A DNA stretch of 64,000 bases from Paenibacillus aurantius (GCF_032268605.1 NZ_CP130318.1:997501-1061500); one strand, 5' to 3'; shown: positions 42,169-51,301, counted from the first letter of the stretch. The notes: generated from the letters alone by a model not told the origin. A program made the numbers and translations.

Positions 42169-43791
42169 TTGGTCCGGGTACTGGTTGTTGATGATGAGAA
42201 AGAAATTCGCGGCGGTCTGGTCACCCAGCTGCCTTGGGCGGAATGGGGAGTCGACGAGGTGCTGGACTCCGATGACGGGGATACGGCGCTGGAGCTTGCG
42301 CGCCGGTACCGTCCGGATTTGATCATTACCGATATTCGCATGCCGCGCATGAGCGGACTGCAGCTGCTTGAGGAGCTCGTTAAAGACCGGTTCGAAGGGG
42401 GAGTCATCGTCATCAGCGGATACGATGATTTTCATTACGCGAAGGAAGCGTTCAAACTGGGCGTCTCGGATTATTTGCTTAAGCCGATCAGCAAAGATGA
42501 GCTCGAGAAGGCGGTAGCCGTCTCGCTGGAGAGGATCCGGGAACACGTTGCCCAAGAACAGAACCGGAGCCTTATCCAGCAAGGCTATGAGCTGGCCATT
42601 CCGCGCATGAGGGAAGAGCTCTTGAGGAACCTCATCGAGAAACCGTACCGGGAAGATCAGGTTTTACGGGTCCACCATAAGCTAAAGCAGCTGAATCTGG
42701 AGTGGCTGCTGCCTGGGGAACTCCGCTTGATAATGTTCGGAGTCGATAGTTTAAGGGCGCTTACAGGTGCAGAAGGCCCGGAGGACAAGGATGCGCTGCT
42801 TGGCATGTTGGGGGAGAAGCTCGATCTCCTGTTTAAGGAATGGCAGCTGGACCGGTATGCTTTATTCCACTCCAAAGAGGATGCCTGGGTCGCCCTTGTA
42901 GAAGATGGGGAAGGAATGGAGGGGATCCTCGACCGGTTGGCCAAGGAAGCATGCTTACGGATCGGGGAAGAGCTCGGCATCCGGCTGAATTGGGGAGCGG
43001 CTAGCACCACCGGTTCGCTTCCACGCCTGCACGACCTGTACCGGAGAGCGTTGGATTCGCTCGTCTATCTCAAGGTATACGGCCGTACGGACGCCGATGA
43101 GCTCGAAGATGACCTGCAGATAAACCTTGAAGTTCGGCTCGACAACCCGAAGGAACTGGTGGAAATCCTGAAATACGGCACGGAGCACGATATTCAAGAA
43201 ACGATGGAGGGTTTCCCCCGGCTCGTCAAATCGTGGAACGTTCAACATCCGCGCGATCTTCAGCAGAAGACGTTTGAATGGCTGCTGGAGCTGTTTCGAA
43301 CCGCGCACCGGTCCGGGTGGAACGATACGTCGTGGGAGAAGAATCCGATCCTGCTCTGGGAGCACCTCGAGCGCTTCGATACGCTGGAGTCCCTGCAGAA
43401 GCAGGCGACGATCCGTCTGCTCACGACGGCCGCGAGCATGAAAGCGCAATTCGACACGAGAAGCCAGATCGTGCACGAGGCGAAGCGCGTCATTAATCAG
43501 CGCTATAACGAGAATTTAACGCTTCAGATGGTGGCGGAGCATGTTCACGTCACACCGGTTTGGCTGAGCAAGCTGTTCAAGAAGGAAACCGGTATGAACT
43601 TCCTTGAATATTTGACGGATGTTCGCATGACCAAGGCGGCGGAGCTGCTCGCCGATCTGAATTACAAGGTGTATCAGATCAGTTATAGGATCGGCTACCA
43701 GGATCCCGTGTATTTTTCCAAATTGTTCAAGAAAAAGTACGGCTGTACTCCCCAAGAGTACCGAAACAGCAAGGGGAACCAGCATGAGTAA
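42169..43791 (+). CDS. YesN-type response regulator with AraC HTH
   Basis: A 540-residue protein: receiver domain (1-125) with the phospho-acceptor Asp55 in IITDIRMP and KPIS at the conserved Lys, a middle region, and a C-terminal AraC/XylS double helix-turn-helix (about 440-540, LQMVAEHVHVTPVWLSKLF and the YSKLFKKKYG-like end). TTG start with AGGGGG upstream. It overlaps the kinase gene by eight bases. Such pairs normally control neighbouring sugar-uptake and hydrolase genes. Confidence 0.93.
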   Translation: MVRVLVVDDEKEIRGGLVTQLPWAEWGVDEVLDSDDGDTALELARRYRPDLIITDIRMPRMSGLQLLEELVKDRFEGGVIVISGYDDFHYAKEAFKLGVSDYLLKPISKDELEKAVAVSLERIREHVAQEQNRSLIQQGYELAIPRMREELLRNLIEKPYREDQVLRVHHKLKQLNLEWLLPGELRLIMFGVDSLRALTGAEGPEDKDALLGMLGEKLDLLFKEWQLDRYALFHSKEDAWVALVEDGEGMEGILDRLAKEACLRIGEELGIRLNWGAASTTGSLPRLHDLYRRALDSLVYLKVYGRTDADELEDDLQINLEVRLDNPKELVEILKYGTEHDIQETMEGFPRLVKSWNVQHPRDLQQKTFEWLLELFRTAHRSGWNDTSWEKNPILLWEHLERFDTLESLQKQATIRLLTTAASMKAQFDTRSQIVHEAKRVINQRYNENLTLQMVAEHVHVTPVWLSKLFKKETGMNFLEYLTDVRMTKAAELLADLNYKVYQISYRIGYQDPVYFSKLFKKKYGCTPQEYRNSKGNQHE

Positions 43792-45586
43792 GCAAACCGT
43801 GGCGCCTATCCATCGATTCTCGATCCGTCACCAGGTCATCCTGTTGTTTTTTCTTGTGGTGGTGCTGCCTTTTCTTTTTATCGGTTATTTCGCTTACTCC
43901 AAATCCGTCAAAGCCATTCAGAACGTAAGCTCCGTTGTGTCCAAGGAGATGATGGACAAGAACGCCAGAAATTTGGATAACTACTTGGACCTTGTGGATA
44001 TTTCGCAGAACGAGACTATGTACTCGGCCGAAATGCAGCATTTGCTGAGCATCGAGCCGGAGAATACGCTCGCCGAGATGCAAATTGCCTCTCAACTCAT
44101 CCAGTATTCGAGTATTCTCCGATCCAATTCTCACGCCTATTCCATCCGGATTTTCCCGATCCAGCCTTCCCGTTACCCTTCGTTTACCGATGCCATCTAT
44201 CAGGGCATCGATGTGGAGAAGGAGGAATGGTTCCGACGGGCGACCGAGATGAAGTCCCCGTTCTGGCAGCTGTTCCTGCCGCAGGACAACAGCGTCTTGT
44301 ATAAGGAGCCGATCCTGTCCAAGATCAAGCAGCTGTACGGGCTGGACAAGTCGGAGCCGCTCGGCTACGTGGCGGCCGATATTAAGGTCAGTACGCTGAG
44401 GGACTATTTGGCGCCGGTCAAAATGCTCGATCAACAGCAGGTCATGCTGCTCGACGAGAACGACATGATCATTTATCACCAGGACCAGTCGCTAATCGGG
44501 ACCCGCATAGAGTCCCCGGATTTGAGCGCGTATTTGCGCAAGACGCCGGAGTCCATGGATCCCGTGGAGATCAAAGGCGTCAAATATATGGTGACGTATT
44601 CGACGCTAGGCTTGGATGACTGGAAGGTCGTCAGCTTGCTTCCGGTATCTGTTCTGACTCGGCCGGTTTCGGGGATCGAGCACGTCAGCCTGCTGTTTCT
44701 ACTATTTTATTTGGTGCTGTCCGTCTGTACGATCGCTTACATGACGAGCCATTTCACCAATCCGATCCAGAAGCTCGTTCAGGCGATGCGCAAAGTGGAG
44801 CGCGGGGAATTTCTTACCGGCGTCCCCTACATGAAACGGGCGGATGAGATCGGGTGGCTCTTCCGCGGCTTCGATCATTTGACCAAGCGAATCGAACAGC
44901 TCGTGCAAAGTGCCGAGAAAGAAGCCAAGAATAAGAAAGAGCTGGAGTTCCAAGTGCTGACGCATCAAATCAATCCTCATTTTCTGTACAATACCTTGGA
45001 AGCGATTCGTTGGAAGGCGGAGAGCCGGAAAGCCGACGATATTAGCGAGATGGTGAGGTCGCTCGGAAATTTGCTGCGGCTCAGCCTGAACGACGGGCGT
45101 GAGTTGTCGACGGTAGAGCGGGAGATCGAGCATGTTAAGGCGTATGTGAACATTCAGAATGCCCGCCAGAGTGCTTCCATCCGCCTCGTTCATATGGTAG
45201 ACGAGGAAATTATGCGGCTTCCTTGTTTGCGGCTGCTGCTCCAGCCTCTTGTCGAGAATGCGATCAAGCACGGAACCCGGGTTGTCGGCGATCGGGAGGA
45301 AGTCAAAATCTTCATCAAGGGCTACCGGGAGCCATCCCTGTTGCGGTTTGAGATTATCGACAACGGACCGGGCATTCCGGAGGAGCTTCGCGACTCGCTG
45401 CTTTCGCCGCAGGAAGCGGCTCCGAATCAGAGAAAAGGGGTCGGCCTGCGCAACGTCCACGAACGGTTGATGATCTATTTCGGCGAACGCTTCGGTCTTC
45501 GCATTCTGGACCCGGTCGTAAGCGGGACCGTGATCGAGCTGACCCATCCGATTCTTAATGAAGATACGCCTGAGCCTGACACCTGA
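43784..45586 (+). CDS. YesM-type sensor histidine kinase
   Basis: A 600-residue membrane kinase. TM helices lie at about 17-40 and 300-325, with an extracellular sensor of about 260 residues between them. A HAMP domain follows, then the His_kinase motif with the phospho-His in HQINPHFLYNTLEAIRW (about 398), and a HATPase domain (DNGPGIPEEL, GVGLRNVHERL). The start overlaps the YesN gene, so they are co-expressed. The likely signal is an extracellular oligosaccharide, probably via a missing binding protein. Confidence 0.93.
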   Translation: MSKQTVAPIHRFSIRHQVILLFFLVVVLPFLFIGYFAYSKSVKAIQNVSSVVSKEMMDKNARNLDNYLDLVDISQNETMYSAEMQHLLSIEPENTLAEMQIASQLIQYSSILRSNSHAYSIRIFPIQPSRYPSFTDAIYQGIDVEKEEWFRRATEMKSPFWQLFLPQDNSVLYKEPILSKIKQLYGLDKSEPLGYVAADIKVSTLRDYLAPVKMLDQQQVMLLDENDMIIYHQDQSLIGTRIESPDLSAYLRKTPESMDPVEIKGVKYMVTYSTLGLDDWKVVSLLPVSVLTRPVSGIEHVSLLFLLFYLVLSVCTIAYMTSHFTNPIQKLVQAMRKVERGEFLTGVPYMKRADEIGWLFRGFDHLTKRIEQLVQSAEKEAKNKKELEFQVLTHQINPHFLYNTLEAIRWKAESRKADDISEMVRSLGNLLRLSLNDGRELSTVEREIEHVKAYVNIQNARQSASIRLVHMVDEEIMRLPCLRLLLQPLVENAIKHGTRVVGDREEVKIFIKGYREPSLLRFEIIDNGPGIPEELRDSLLSPQEAAPNQRKGVGLRNVHERLMIYFGERFGLRILDPVVSGTVIELTHPILNEDTPEPDT

Positions 45587-45609
45587 AGGAGACTCAGGTG
45601 AACGCTAGG

Positions 45610-46824
45610 CTAGGCCTGCTTCTCCGGCAGCTCCGGAAGCCAGTGGCTGTGCGTCTGCATGCCGCATTGGACAAATTCGTTATCGTTCATTTGAATACGA
45701 TAGGTGTGTTCCTCCAGGCAGATGCCGATCGTGCGTTCCTGCGGGGTTCTCGTAAAGCCGATCCGGTTCGACACCAGCTCCACATCGTGGGTACAGCCGC
45801 GAATGCGAATCGCTACAAACCCCATGTTCTCGGAGCCGTTATCCATCAGCACATTGTTTTCGACTCGATTGTAGCTCGCAGACGACGGCTCCGGCTCGTT
45901 CCGGAAGAAGATACCGTAATATCCATTATCGGAAAAATCATTATGCCGAATCACGTTGTGCGTATCCTTATGTCCGATGGACAGACCGTTCATCCCGTTA
46001 CCGGCCGCCTTGCATTGTTCGACGACGCTGTGCTGCACTCTCCAGCACAGGAAAATCCCGTCCATGCCGTTCTTCAGGAAACGGCTTTTTCGGATATGCG
46101 TGCCGGAGGTGCCGCTCCCGGGGTGAATCCCTTTGCCCTGGTTGCGGACAGATTCGCAATCGACGACGTGAATATCGGTGCAGTGCTGATAGCTTATTCC
46201 GTCTCCATTAAAGTCTCTTACGGAACAGTCCTCAATCTCCACCTGGCGGGCCCCGTACAAATAAATGCCCCCGTTCCGGCAGCCTTCCGCAAACGTCCGG
46301 TTTTGGGGATTGCCTTCCACGATCAAGTGACGGATTTGCACGTCCTCGCAGCCGATGCCGCTGATTACGGAAGCCTGGGTTGTGACGATCCCTCCGCTGC
46401 TGACAAGAACGGTGGAGTATAGCTCGCGATCAAGATATAAAACGCAGCCGTCCTTGCCGGTGATGACAGCAACCGTATCGCCAAACCCCATACTCACGGA
46501 CGCTTTTCGTATGGCTACCGTTTGACCGACCGCGAACCGATCGGGGTCGGTCACCGTTACTTGCGATTCGTGCAGATCAGCATCGGCCGCAAGCTCCGAT
46601 GAACGTTCCTCCCCCTGCAGCAGAATCGTTTGACCCGGTGTTCCTTCCAGCGTTACACGAGAGCGGAGATGGAGAGTGCTGTCCAAGCGGAATACTCCGG
46701 GTCCGATCCGCACCGTTCCTCCTCCCAGCTGAGCGGCATAATCGATTGCTGCTTGAATGGCCAAATTCCCTCGACCGGTCAAATCGCCGGCTTCTATGCC
46801 TACGGTTACCACTATTTTGTCCAT
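45610..46824 (-). CDS. Right-handed parallel beta-helix protein
   Basis: A 404-residue protein. The first 40 residues (LAIQAAIDYAAQLGGGTVRIGPGVF) match the pectate-lyase/polygalacturonase-like N-terminal cap, and successive repeats (GIYLYGARQVEIEDCSVRDF, NGMDGIFLCW, GYYGIFFRNEP) form beta-helix coils. It has no signal peptide, so it is cytosolic or a non-classical export. Start at 46824 with AAGGAG 12 bp upstream. The longer form to 46860 is possible. It could be a lyase, epimerase or glycosidase. It converges on the YesM kinase. Confidence 0.82.
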   Translation of the reverse strand: MDKIVVTVGIEAGDLTGRGNLAIQAAIDYAAQLGGGTVRIGPGVFRLDSTLHLRSRVTLEGTPGQTILLQGEERSSELAADADLHESQVTVTDPDRFAVGQTVAIRKASVSMGFGDTVAVITGKDGCVLYLDRELYSTVLVSSGGIVTTQASVISGIGCEDVQIRHLIVEGNPQNRTFAEGCRNGGIYLYGARQVEIEDCSVRDFNGDGISYQHCTDIHVVDCESVRNQGKGIHPGSGTSGTHIRKSRFLKNGMDGIFLCWRVQHSVVEQCKAAGNGMNGLSIGHKDTHNVIRHNDFSDNGYYGIFFRNEPEPSSASYNRVENNVLMDNGSENMGFVAIRIRGCTHDVELVSNRIGFTRTPQERTIGICLEEHTYRIQMNDNEFVQCGMQTHSHWLPELPEKQA

Positions 46825-46960
46825 AGAGGTTCTTGTCTCCTTCATCGGATAGGTTACCATTCAGTCTAGCATCGGCTGAAATCCCGCTGCGATGGGGCAA
46901 TTCCGGTTTTTACTGAGGAGAATTTAATCAGTTTACTCGCAAGGTCTCCGGTTATAGAGG

Positions 46961-46989
46961 AAAGCCCCGAAGCCCGATCGGGGCTTTTT
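46961..46989 (+). terminator. Orphan terminator-like hairpin
   Basis: AAAGCCCCGA pairs with TCGGGGCTTT, followed by T residues. No plus-strand gene precedes it, since the neighbour is minus-strand. It may end a short unannotated transcript starting near 46870. Confidence 0.6.
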
Positions 46990-47041
46990 GCTGTTTAAGG
47001 GGGAAAAGGAGGGGGTAATAACGATCAGGAGGTGATCCCGC

Positions 47042-47260
47042 ATGAACAATCCACAAGTGAAATGCAGCATTGACAACTGTGAATATTGGGAAAAAGGTAA
47101 CAACTGCAGCGCCGAGGTGATCATGATCGAGGTGGATCGCCACTCCGATCGGTCCCTTCCGCAGAGCAAGGGCGGAGAGCAGTATGACACCCGGCATACG
47201 GATCATGCATCCGGTACAGCCGACACCTGCTGCCACACGTTCGAAGAGCGCAGCCATTAA
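47042..47260 (+). CDS. DUF1540-family cysteine-rich protein
   Basis: A 72-residue protein. The N-terminal part VKCSIDNCEYWEKGNNCSAEVI is the characteristic DUF1540 cysteine motif, and two more Cys pairs occur near the C-terminus (TADTCCHTF). DUF1540 proteins are often tied to sporulation or stress and probably bind a metal. AGGAGGTGATC precedes the ATG. A terminator follows. Confidence 0.85.
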   Translation: MNNPQVKCSIDNCEYWEKGNNCSAEVIMIEVDRHSDRSLPQSKGGEQYDTRHTDHASGTADTCCHTFEERSH

Positions 47261-47294
47261 TCCTTTTGTCCAGGCAATAGGCGGACAACAGGAG

Positions 47295-47329
47295 AAAAAC
47301 AGATTCCATTCGAGATGGAATCTGTTTTT
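47295..47329 (+). terminator. Rho-independent terminator
   Basis: A near-perfect stem, AACAGATTCCAT with ATGGAATCTGTT, followed by TTTT. It closes the DUF1540 gene. Confidence 0.85.
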
Positions 47330-47428
47330 CTTGTAAAAAAATATAAAAAAATAATAAGGCGACGGACTTATAGAGCGGAAACCTGCGCGAATTCTATAAT
47401 GCCGAATACTGGAAAGGAGGGGAGAAGG

Positions 47429-47572
47429 GTGAAATATGTACTGAGCTACAAAGGCAGAAAGCTGGGAGAAACGATGGACCGCGAACTGGCGGAGGCCATG
47501 CTGGTTCAACTAAGCGCTTGTTTCCGGGGGTTGGAGATCGTGGAAGCGCCTCTTCAGCAGCGGGCCGGATAA
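47429..47572 (+). CDS. Small hypothetical protein
   Basis: A 47-residue protein (VKYVLSYKGRKLGETMDREL at the N-terminus). GTG at 47429 follows AAAGGAGG at 8-bp spacing, which is why this start is preferred over the open frame reaching back to 47315. It is a small alpha/beta protein with no membrane segment. I do not recognise the family. Confidence 0.6.
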   Translation: MKYVLSYKGRKLGETMDRELAEAMLVQLSACFRGLEIVEAPLQQRAG

Positions 47573-47611
47573 TCGGAGAGAACTAGGCAATTTACATAAA
47601 TCAACAACCGT

Positions 47612-47640
47612 TTGGTTTGAAGGGCCCTTTGCTGTATAAT
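47612..47640 (+). promoter_or_regulatory. Promoter of the acyltransferase gene
   Basis: TTGGTT (47612-47617), a 17-bp spacer, and TATAAT (47635-47640). It shows that the upstream ATG at 47639 cannot be the start. Confidence 0.65.
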
Positions 47641-47677
47641 GATAGCGTTTAAGACAGGCAAAGGGAGAGAACACATC

Positions 47678-48736
47678 TTGGCTAAAGCAAAAATCATGGA
47701 GCTGGATCTGGTCCGGGCTATCGCCATCCTTGCGGTGCTCATGATTCACGGAACCTCCGAAGCTTCTTATTACATACCTGTGGGCAGCCGGTCCCAGATT
47801 TTCTACCTGGCGCTTAACAAATTCAGCAACTTTGCGGTACCTCTGTTTCTGCTGTTGAGCGGTGTCGTGCTGTTCTATCGGTATTCCGACAAATGGAGCG
47901 GCCGGGAGGCGCTGGCTTTCTATGGAAAGCGGATTAAGTTCGTGGTCATTCCTTACTTGATCTGGTCGTTTTTCTACTATATCTACAACCAGTGGATCGT
48001 GCATTATTCTTTCGCCGACGTAAAGCTTGACGGCTGGGATTTTCTGAAGAAGCTTCAATGGGCGGACACGTCTTACCATTTGTATTTTATCATCATCATC
48101 GTTCAGCTGTACCTGCTCTTCCCGGTCTTGATGACGCTGGTGCGCTGGCGTCCGGTCATCGGGAGGTACCTCATTGTCATAGGGCTTGCGGTTCAGGTCG
48201 GCTATTTCCTTTATCACTTTTATGTTCATCCGTTCGAGCACCGGGCGTCGCTCTGGTTTAACTATATCGCTGTTTTCTGCGTAGGCGGCTATATGGGGCT
48301 GAATTACGAGAAAATCAGGCAGGCGGAGAGGAACCTTTGGTGGGTATTCGGGCTGACGGTCTTTATCGGGTATTCGCTGCTGATGTACTTTGTTCTAGCG
48401 AACCAGCATATCAATTTTGGACAGCCAATATACGAGCTGCTGTTTAACGGTTATGCCGTTTGTGTCGCATTCAGCTTTCTGTGGATCGGCCGGAAGCTGC
48501 TGAAATTCTCCAAGGTGACTTCCGCCTTGACGTCCATCGGGGCCGCGTCCTTTGCGATCTATTTCATGCACCCGGCGGTGCTGAGCTGGTGGCGGACAGC
48601 CTTCGTCTATCCGGTCGGAAGCCTCGCCTATCACGCCGCGACCTGGGTGGGATTCCTTCTGTCCCTTTTCGTGCCGTGGGGCATCGCCCTCCTTCTTAAG
48701 CGATGGAAGGGAGCCTGGGTGCTGTTTGGAAGATAA
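47678..48736 (+). CDS. Acyltransferase 3 family membrane protein
   Basis: A 352-residue membrane protein with about ten TM helices. It opens MELDLVRAIAILAVLMIHG (after the first few residues), where the His is the conserved catalytic His of the family, and has a later SFAIYFMHPAVL. Members transfer O-acetyl or other acyl groups to cell-envelope glycopolymers. TTG at 47678 is used, with AAAGGGAG upstream. ATG at 47696 is a possible alternative. Confidence 0.87.
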   Translation: MAKAKIMELDLVRAIAILAVLMIHGTSEASYYIPVGSRSQIFYLALNKFSNFAVPLFLLLSGVVLFYRYSDKWSGREALAFYGKRIKFVVIPYLIWSFFYYIYNQWIVHYSFADVKLDGWDFLKKLQWADTSYHLYFIIIIVQLYLLFPVLMTLVRWRPVIGRYLIVIGLAVQVGYFLYHFYVHPFEHRASLWFNYIAVFCVGGYMGLNYEKIRQAERNLWWVFGLTVFIGYSLLMYFVLANQHINFGQPIYELLFNGYAVCVAFSFLWIGRKLLKFSKVTSALTSIGAASFAIYFMHPAVLSWWRTAFVYPVGSLAYHAATWVGFLLSLFVPWGIALLLKRWKGAWVLFGR

Positions 48737-48749
48737 TCCGCTCTTCGAC

Positions 48750-48778
48750 GCTCCTGCCGGACAAGGCAGGGGCTTTTT
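48750..48778 (+). terminator. Rho-independent terminator
   Basis: GCTCCTGCC pairs with GGCAGGGGC, followed by TTTTT. Confidence 0.82.
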
Positions 48779-48847
48779 AACGGTTTAAGACCCGTTTCGA
48801 ACGGGATTGACAAGGTAGAGACTATTGGTTAAAAGGAGAATGCAGGC

Positions 48848-49402
48848 ATGCCCGCTTCCATGCGATCCGTCATTCCGGGCACCCGGCTGCCCCGTTTTCT
48901 GGAAATGATCCGGGAGAGAACCGGGGAACGGCTTCCCGTCTTGGTCTGTGTCGGAACCGACCGTTCCACCGGGGATTCGCTGGGCCCTCTTACCGGAACC
49001 TTACTCGAAGAAGCGGGATGGCCGGACGTTATCGGTACGCTTGCCCGGCCCTGTGACTCCTCGAATCTCGTGGAGCGGCTGAAGGAAATCCCGGCAGGCC
49101 GGCCCGTTATCGCCGTCGACTGCGGCGTCGGCGCCTCCGTCGGATTCTTTCAAGCGTCGGACCGTCCCCTGAATCCCGGGCAATCCATGGGAAAGCCTCT
49201 GCCTCCTGTCGGAGACTATACCGTGCTCGCCATTGTGGCCGAGAATACGGCGAATCCGTATAAGGTGCTGGGACAGGCCTCCCTCTACCGGGTCCTGACG
49301 ATGGCCCGGGAGATCACCGCCACCGTCCTGTCCGTTTATCCGGAGGGGATAAAGCCTGCGGAGGAGCCGTGCTCACAAGGCCCCGACACCTCCAACCGCT
49401 GA
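48848..49402 (+). CDS. yyaC: YyaC-family spore protease-like protein
   Basis: A 184-residue protein with the YyaC signature CVGTDRSTGDSLGPLTG and AVDCGVGASVGFFQ, LPPVGDYT at the usual positions. YyaC proteins are sporulation-associated and share the fold of the germination protease GPR. AAAAGGAG lies 8 bp before the ATG. It converges on the HMCES-like gene with a six-base gap. Confidence 0.88.
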   Translation: MPASMRSVIPGTRLPRFLEMIRERTGERLPVLVCVGTDRSTGDSLGPLTGTLLEEAGWPDVIGTLARPCDSSNLVERLKEIPAGRPVIAVDCGVGASVGFFQASDRPLNPGQSMGKPLPPVGDYTVLAIVAENTANPYKVLGQASLYRVLTMAREITATVLSVYPEGIKPAEEPCSQGPDTSNR

Positions 49403-49407
49403 CCCGC

Positions 49408-50082
49408 TTATCTCCAAGCATAAGGCTCCACGCAGTCCGCGGTGTCGTTCTTCACATTTCCCACCTTCGGGTCGACCGGGTACGCGCTCATGGCTTCCGC
49501 CGGATAAGGAACGAGGAGCGGCTGCAGGAGGGACGGGTCGGTGACGTCCCGGTCCAGCCAGAGCTCCTCGCCCTCCGGCCGCAGGATGACCGGCATCCGG
49601 TCATGGATGTCCCGGACCAGCTCGTTCGGCTCCGTCGTCACCACCGTGCAGCTGCCGACGCGGCGGCCATCCGGAGCCGTCCACGTGTCGTAGAGGCCGG
49701 CCAAGGCAAAAAGCTCCCGGTCCTTTCGGACAATCCGCATCGGCTGCTTGCCGGCGTCCTGCCTTCTCCATTCGTAGAACCCATCCGCTGGTATGATGCA
49801 TCTCCTCCGCTCAAAGGCGGTCCGGAAGGAAGGCTTCTCGGTCAGCGTTTCGGCCTTGGCGTTGATCATCTTGTAGCCGATCTTCTCGTCCTTCGCCCAA
49901 GAAGGCACCAACCCCCATTTCAGCATCCCGCCATGGCGCTTTCCGCCTTTGGCCACGATGGCCAGGACCATCTGGCCCGGTGCGGCATTGAACCTCGGAA
50001 CATAAGACAGCGGCGCCTCCTCGAGGCCGAACCGCTCCACCAGCTCCTCTACCGTTACGATAAGCGTAAATCTTCCGCACAT
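49408..50082 (-). CDS. HMCES/YedK-family SOS response-associated peptidase
   Basis: A 224-residue SRAP protein starting MCGRFTL, so Cys2 becomes the N-terminal residue after Met removal and forms the covalent DNA-protein crosslink at abasic sites. Other conserved parts are RFNAAPGQ, INAKAETL, CIIPADGFYEWRR and the His in DIHDRMPVIL. AAAAGGAGGCGG precedes the ATG. A 23-codon upstream extension was rejected for that reason. Confidence 0.93.
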   Translation of the reverse strand: MCGRFTLIVTVEELVERFGLEEAPLSYVPRFNAAPGQMVLAIVAKGGKRHGGMLKWGLVPSWAKDEKIGYKMINAKAETLTEKPSFRTAFERRRCIIPADGFYEWRRQDAGKQPMRIVRKDRELFALAGLYDTWTAPDGRRVGSCTVVTTEPNELVRDIHDRMPVILRPEGEELWLDRDVTDPSLLQPLLVPYPAEAMSAYPVDPKVGNVKNDTADCVEPYAWR

Positions 50083-50324
50083 GAACCCCGCCTCCTTTTC
50101 TACCATCATACCATAGCCCCGTCCTGTGTTTGGCCGCCTTCCCGGCTCCACGGCATGCCTTTCGATGCCTTTGTCGCCGCCCTACGGAAAGAGAGAGTCC
50201 TGTCGAATGGACAAATCTATTCTTTTTATTTGTTCTTTACAAGATTCGATCATAATTTTAACGGTGAGTGATTATACTGATTAAGACCTGTTTAAATAAA
50301 AGAGAGAAAAAGGAGAGATGATTA

Positions 50325-50633
50325 GTGTTAATTAACCATGTCAACATTGCCAATGAGGATAACCAAGTTTACTGCTGTCTCCGCAACCGTGTGGTGACCC
50401 TGGATCCCGAACATAAAGCCCACTTTTGTTCTGGCTGCAAAATGTTCAAGGGAGAAGCCGGCGGAGCCGGGGTGGAATGCCTATGGGAGGACCAGCGTCA
50501 AGTGGCCGAGCCTCACCAAGTGACCAATCCCTATGAGGAATGGATGGAGAACCAGGCCAGAAAAATCCGCAGCAAGTTCTTCCGGCAGGAAGAGGGTCTT
50601 CCGGTAGAGGGCTGCTGGGTAGCCGGTCTGTAG
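50325..50633 (+). CDS. Hypothetical cysteine-containing protein
   Basis: A 102-residue protein with CC near residue 17, CSGC at 35-38 and a further Cys, perhaps a zinc site. The GTG start follows AAAAGGAGAG by about 9 bp. It seems to be a small cytosolic protein. I do not recognise the family. A terminator lies 67 bp downstream. Confidence 0.65.
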   Translation: MLINHVNIANEDNQVYCCLRNRVVTLDPEHKAHFCSGCKMFKGEAGGAGVECLWEDQRQVAEPHQVTNPYEEWMENQARKIRSKFFRQEEGLPVEGCWVAGL

Positions 50634-50700
50634 ATCCCCCCGAAAACTTAAAACCAATTGCGTCGGAGGCGAAACCCACTCATGACCGACCCTTTATAAG

Positions 50701-50736
50701 AAGCCTGTCCTGGTTATACACAGGGGCAGGCTTTTT
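50701..50736 (+). terminator. Rho-independent terminator
   Basis: AAGCCTGTCC pairs with GGGGCAGGCTT (mismatch near the top), then TTTTT. Confidence 0.78.
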
Positions 50737-50849
50737 CATTTGCCGAAAGCTTGGAGGGAAAGTCCGCATGGCACCTGGGTTCTGTGTACAAGTGAGAGGA
50801 AGAGGGGAAACTATCCACATGAAAATGTGGATTTGTGGAAAAAATCCGT

Positions 50850-50878
50850 TTCAAGGGAAAGGGGCCTGTTTATATAAT
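50850..50878 (+). promoter_or_regulatory. Putative promoter of the small basic protein gene
   Basis: TTCAAG (50850-50855), a 17-bp spacer, and TATAAT (50873-50878). Upstream is an inverted repeat ATCCACAT / ATGTGGAT (50813-50832). Confidence 0.55.
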
Positions 50879-50941
50879 AGATACAGACTTCATAAAGGAA
50901 AATATAGACAAAAGGAAACCCTTGATAAGGAGTTGATTCTT

Positions 50942-51091
50942 ATGTCCATTGAAAGATTTATTATGAAGAAACTGAGCCGCTGCAAACACAAACAACTGCG
51001 CGCCAACCTGCTGCAGCTTCTCGTCATCCGCATCCAGAAGGCCCAGGAACGGGAGGCCTTAGCCAAAGAGTCCCGTCAACCCGCCATTTAA
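50942..51091 (+). CDS. Small basic hypothetical protein
   Basis: A 49-residue, Lys/Arg-rich helical protein starting MSIERFIMKKLSRCKHKQLR. AAGGAG lies 9 bp before the ATG. The longer open frame starting at 50540 runs through a terminator and a promoter and was rejected. Function unknown. A strong terminator follows at 51197. Confidence 0.6.
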   Translation: MSIERFIMKKLSRCKHKQLRANLLQLLVIRIQKAQEREALAKESRQPAI

Positions 51092-51196
51092 CCCCGTCCC
51101 GACCATCGACGCACCGTTGCCCTCCCTTCCGGAGTTCTGTTTTTCTTACGGCTTCCTGCTTCCCATTGGTTCCCGATAATACCATAACGTGAAGAG

Positions 51197-51222
51197 GAGA
51201 GGGGACGCGCCCTCTCTTTTTT
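51197..51222 (+). terminator. Rho-independent terminator
   Basis: GAGAGGG pairs with CCCTCTC around GACGCG, followed by six T residues. Confidence 0.82.
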
Positions 51223-51228
51223 AATGCC

Positions 51229-51262
51229 AAAAAAGGAGCGCCCCTACAAGAGGGACGCTCCT
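51229..51262 (-). terminator. Terminator of the sortase gene
   Basis: Minus strand: AGGAGCGTCCC pairs with GGGGCGCTCCT, followed by TTTTTT. Confidence 0.78.
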
Positions 51263-51292
51263 AGCAGCTTATCCGGTAACCTGGTTGGCGGC
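51261..51292 (+). repeat. MITE-like repeat, copy D (left part only)
   Basis: CTAGCAGCTTATCCGGTAAC and CTGGTTGGCG match the first 30 bp of copies A and B with a few changes. The right end is absent. It lies just behind the sortase stop codon. Confidence 0.6.
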
Positions 51293-51301
51293 AGCGGCGG
51301 A

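Noticed and set aside
47639-47677. ATG at 47639 as acyltransferase start
   Set aside because: It lies inside the TATAAT promoter hexamer. TTG at 47678 was chosen.
50813-50845. Replication-origin-like DnaA boxes
   Set aside because: CTATCCACA and TGTGGATTT are close to the DnaA consensus, but only two imperfect sites occur with no dnaA/dnaN context.
50540-50941. Upstream extension of the small basic gene
   Set aside because: It passes through a terminator and a promoter. The ATG at 50942 has AAGGAG.
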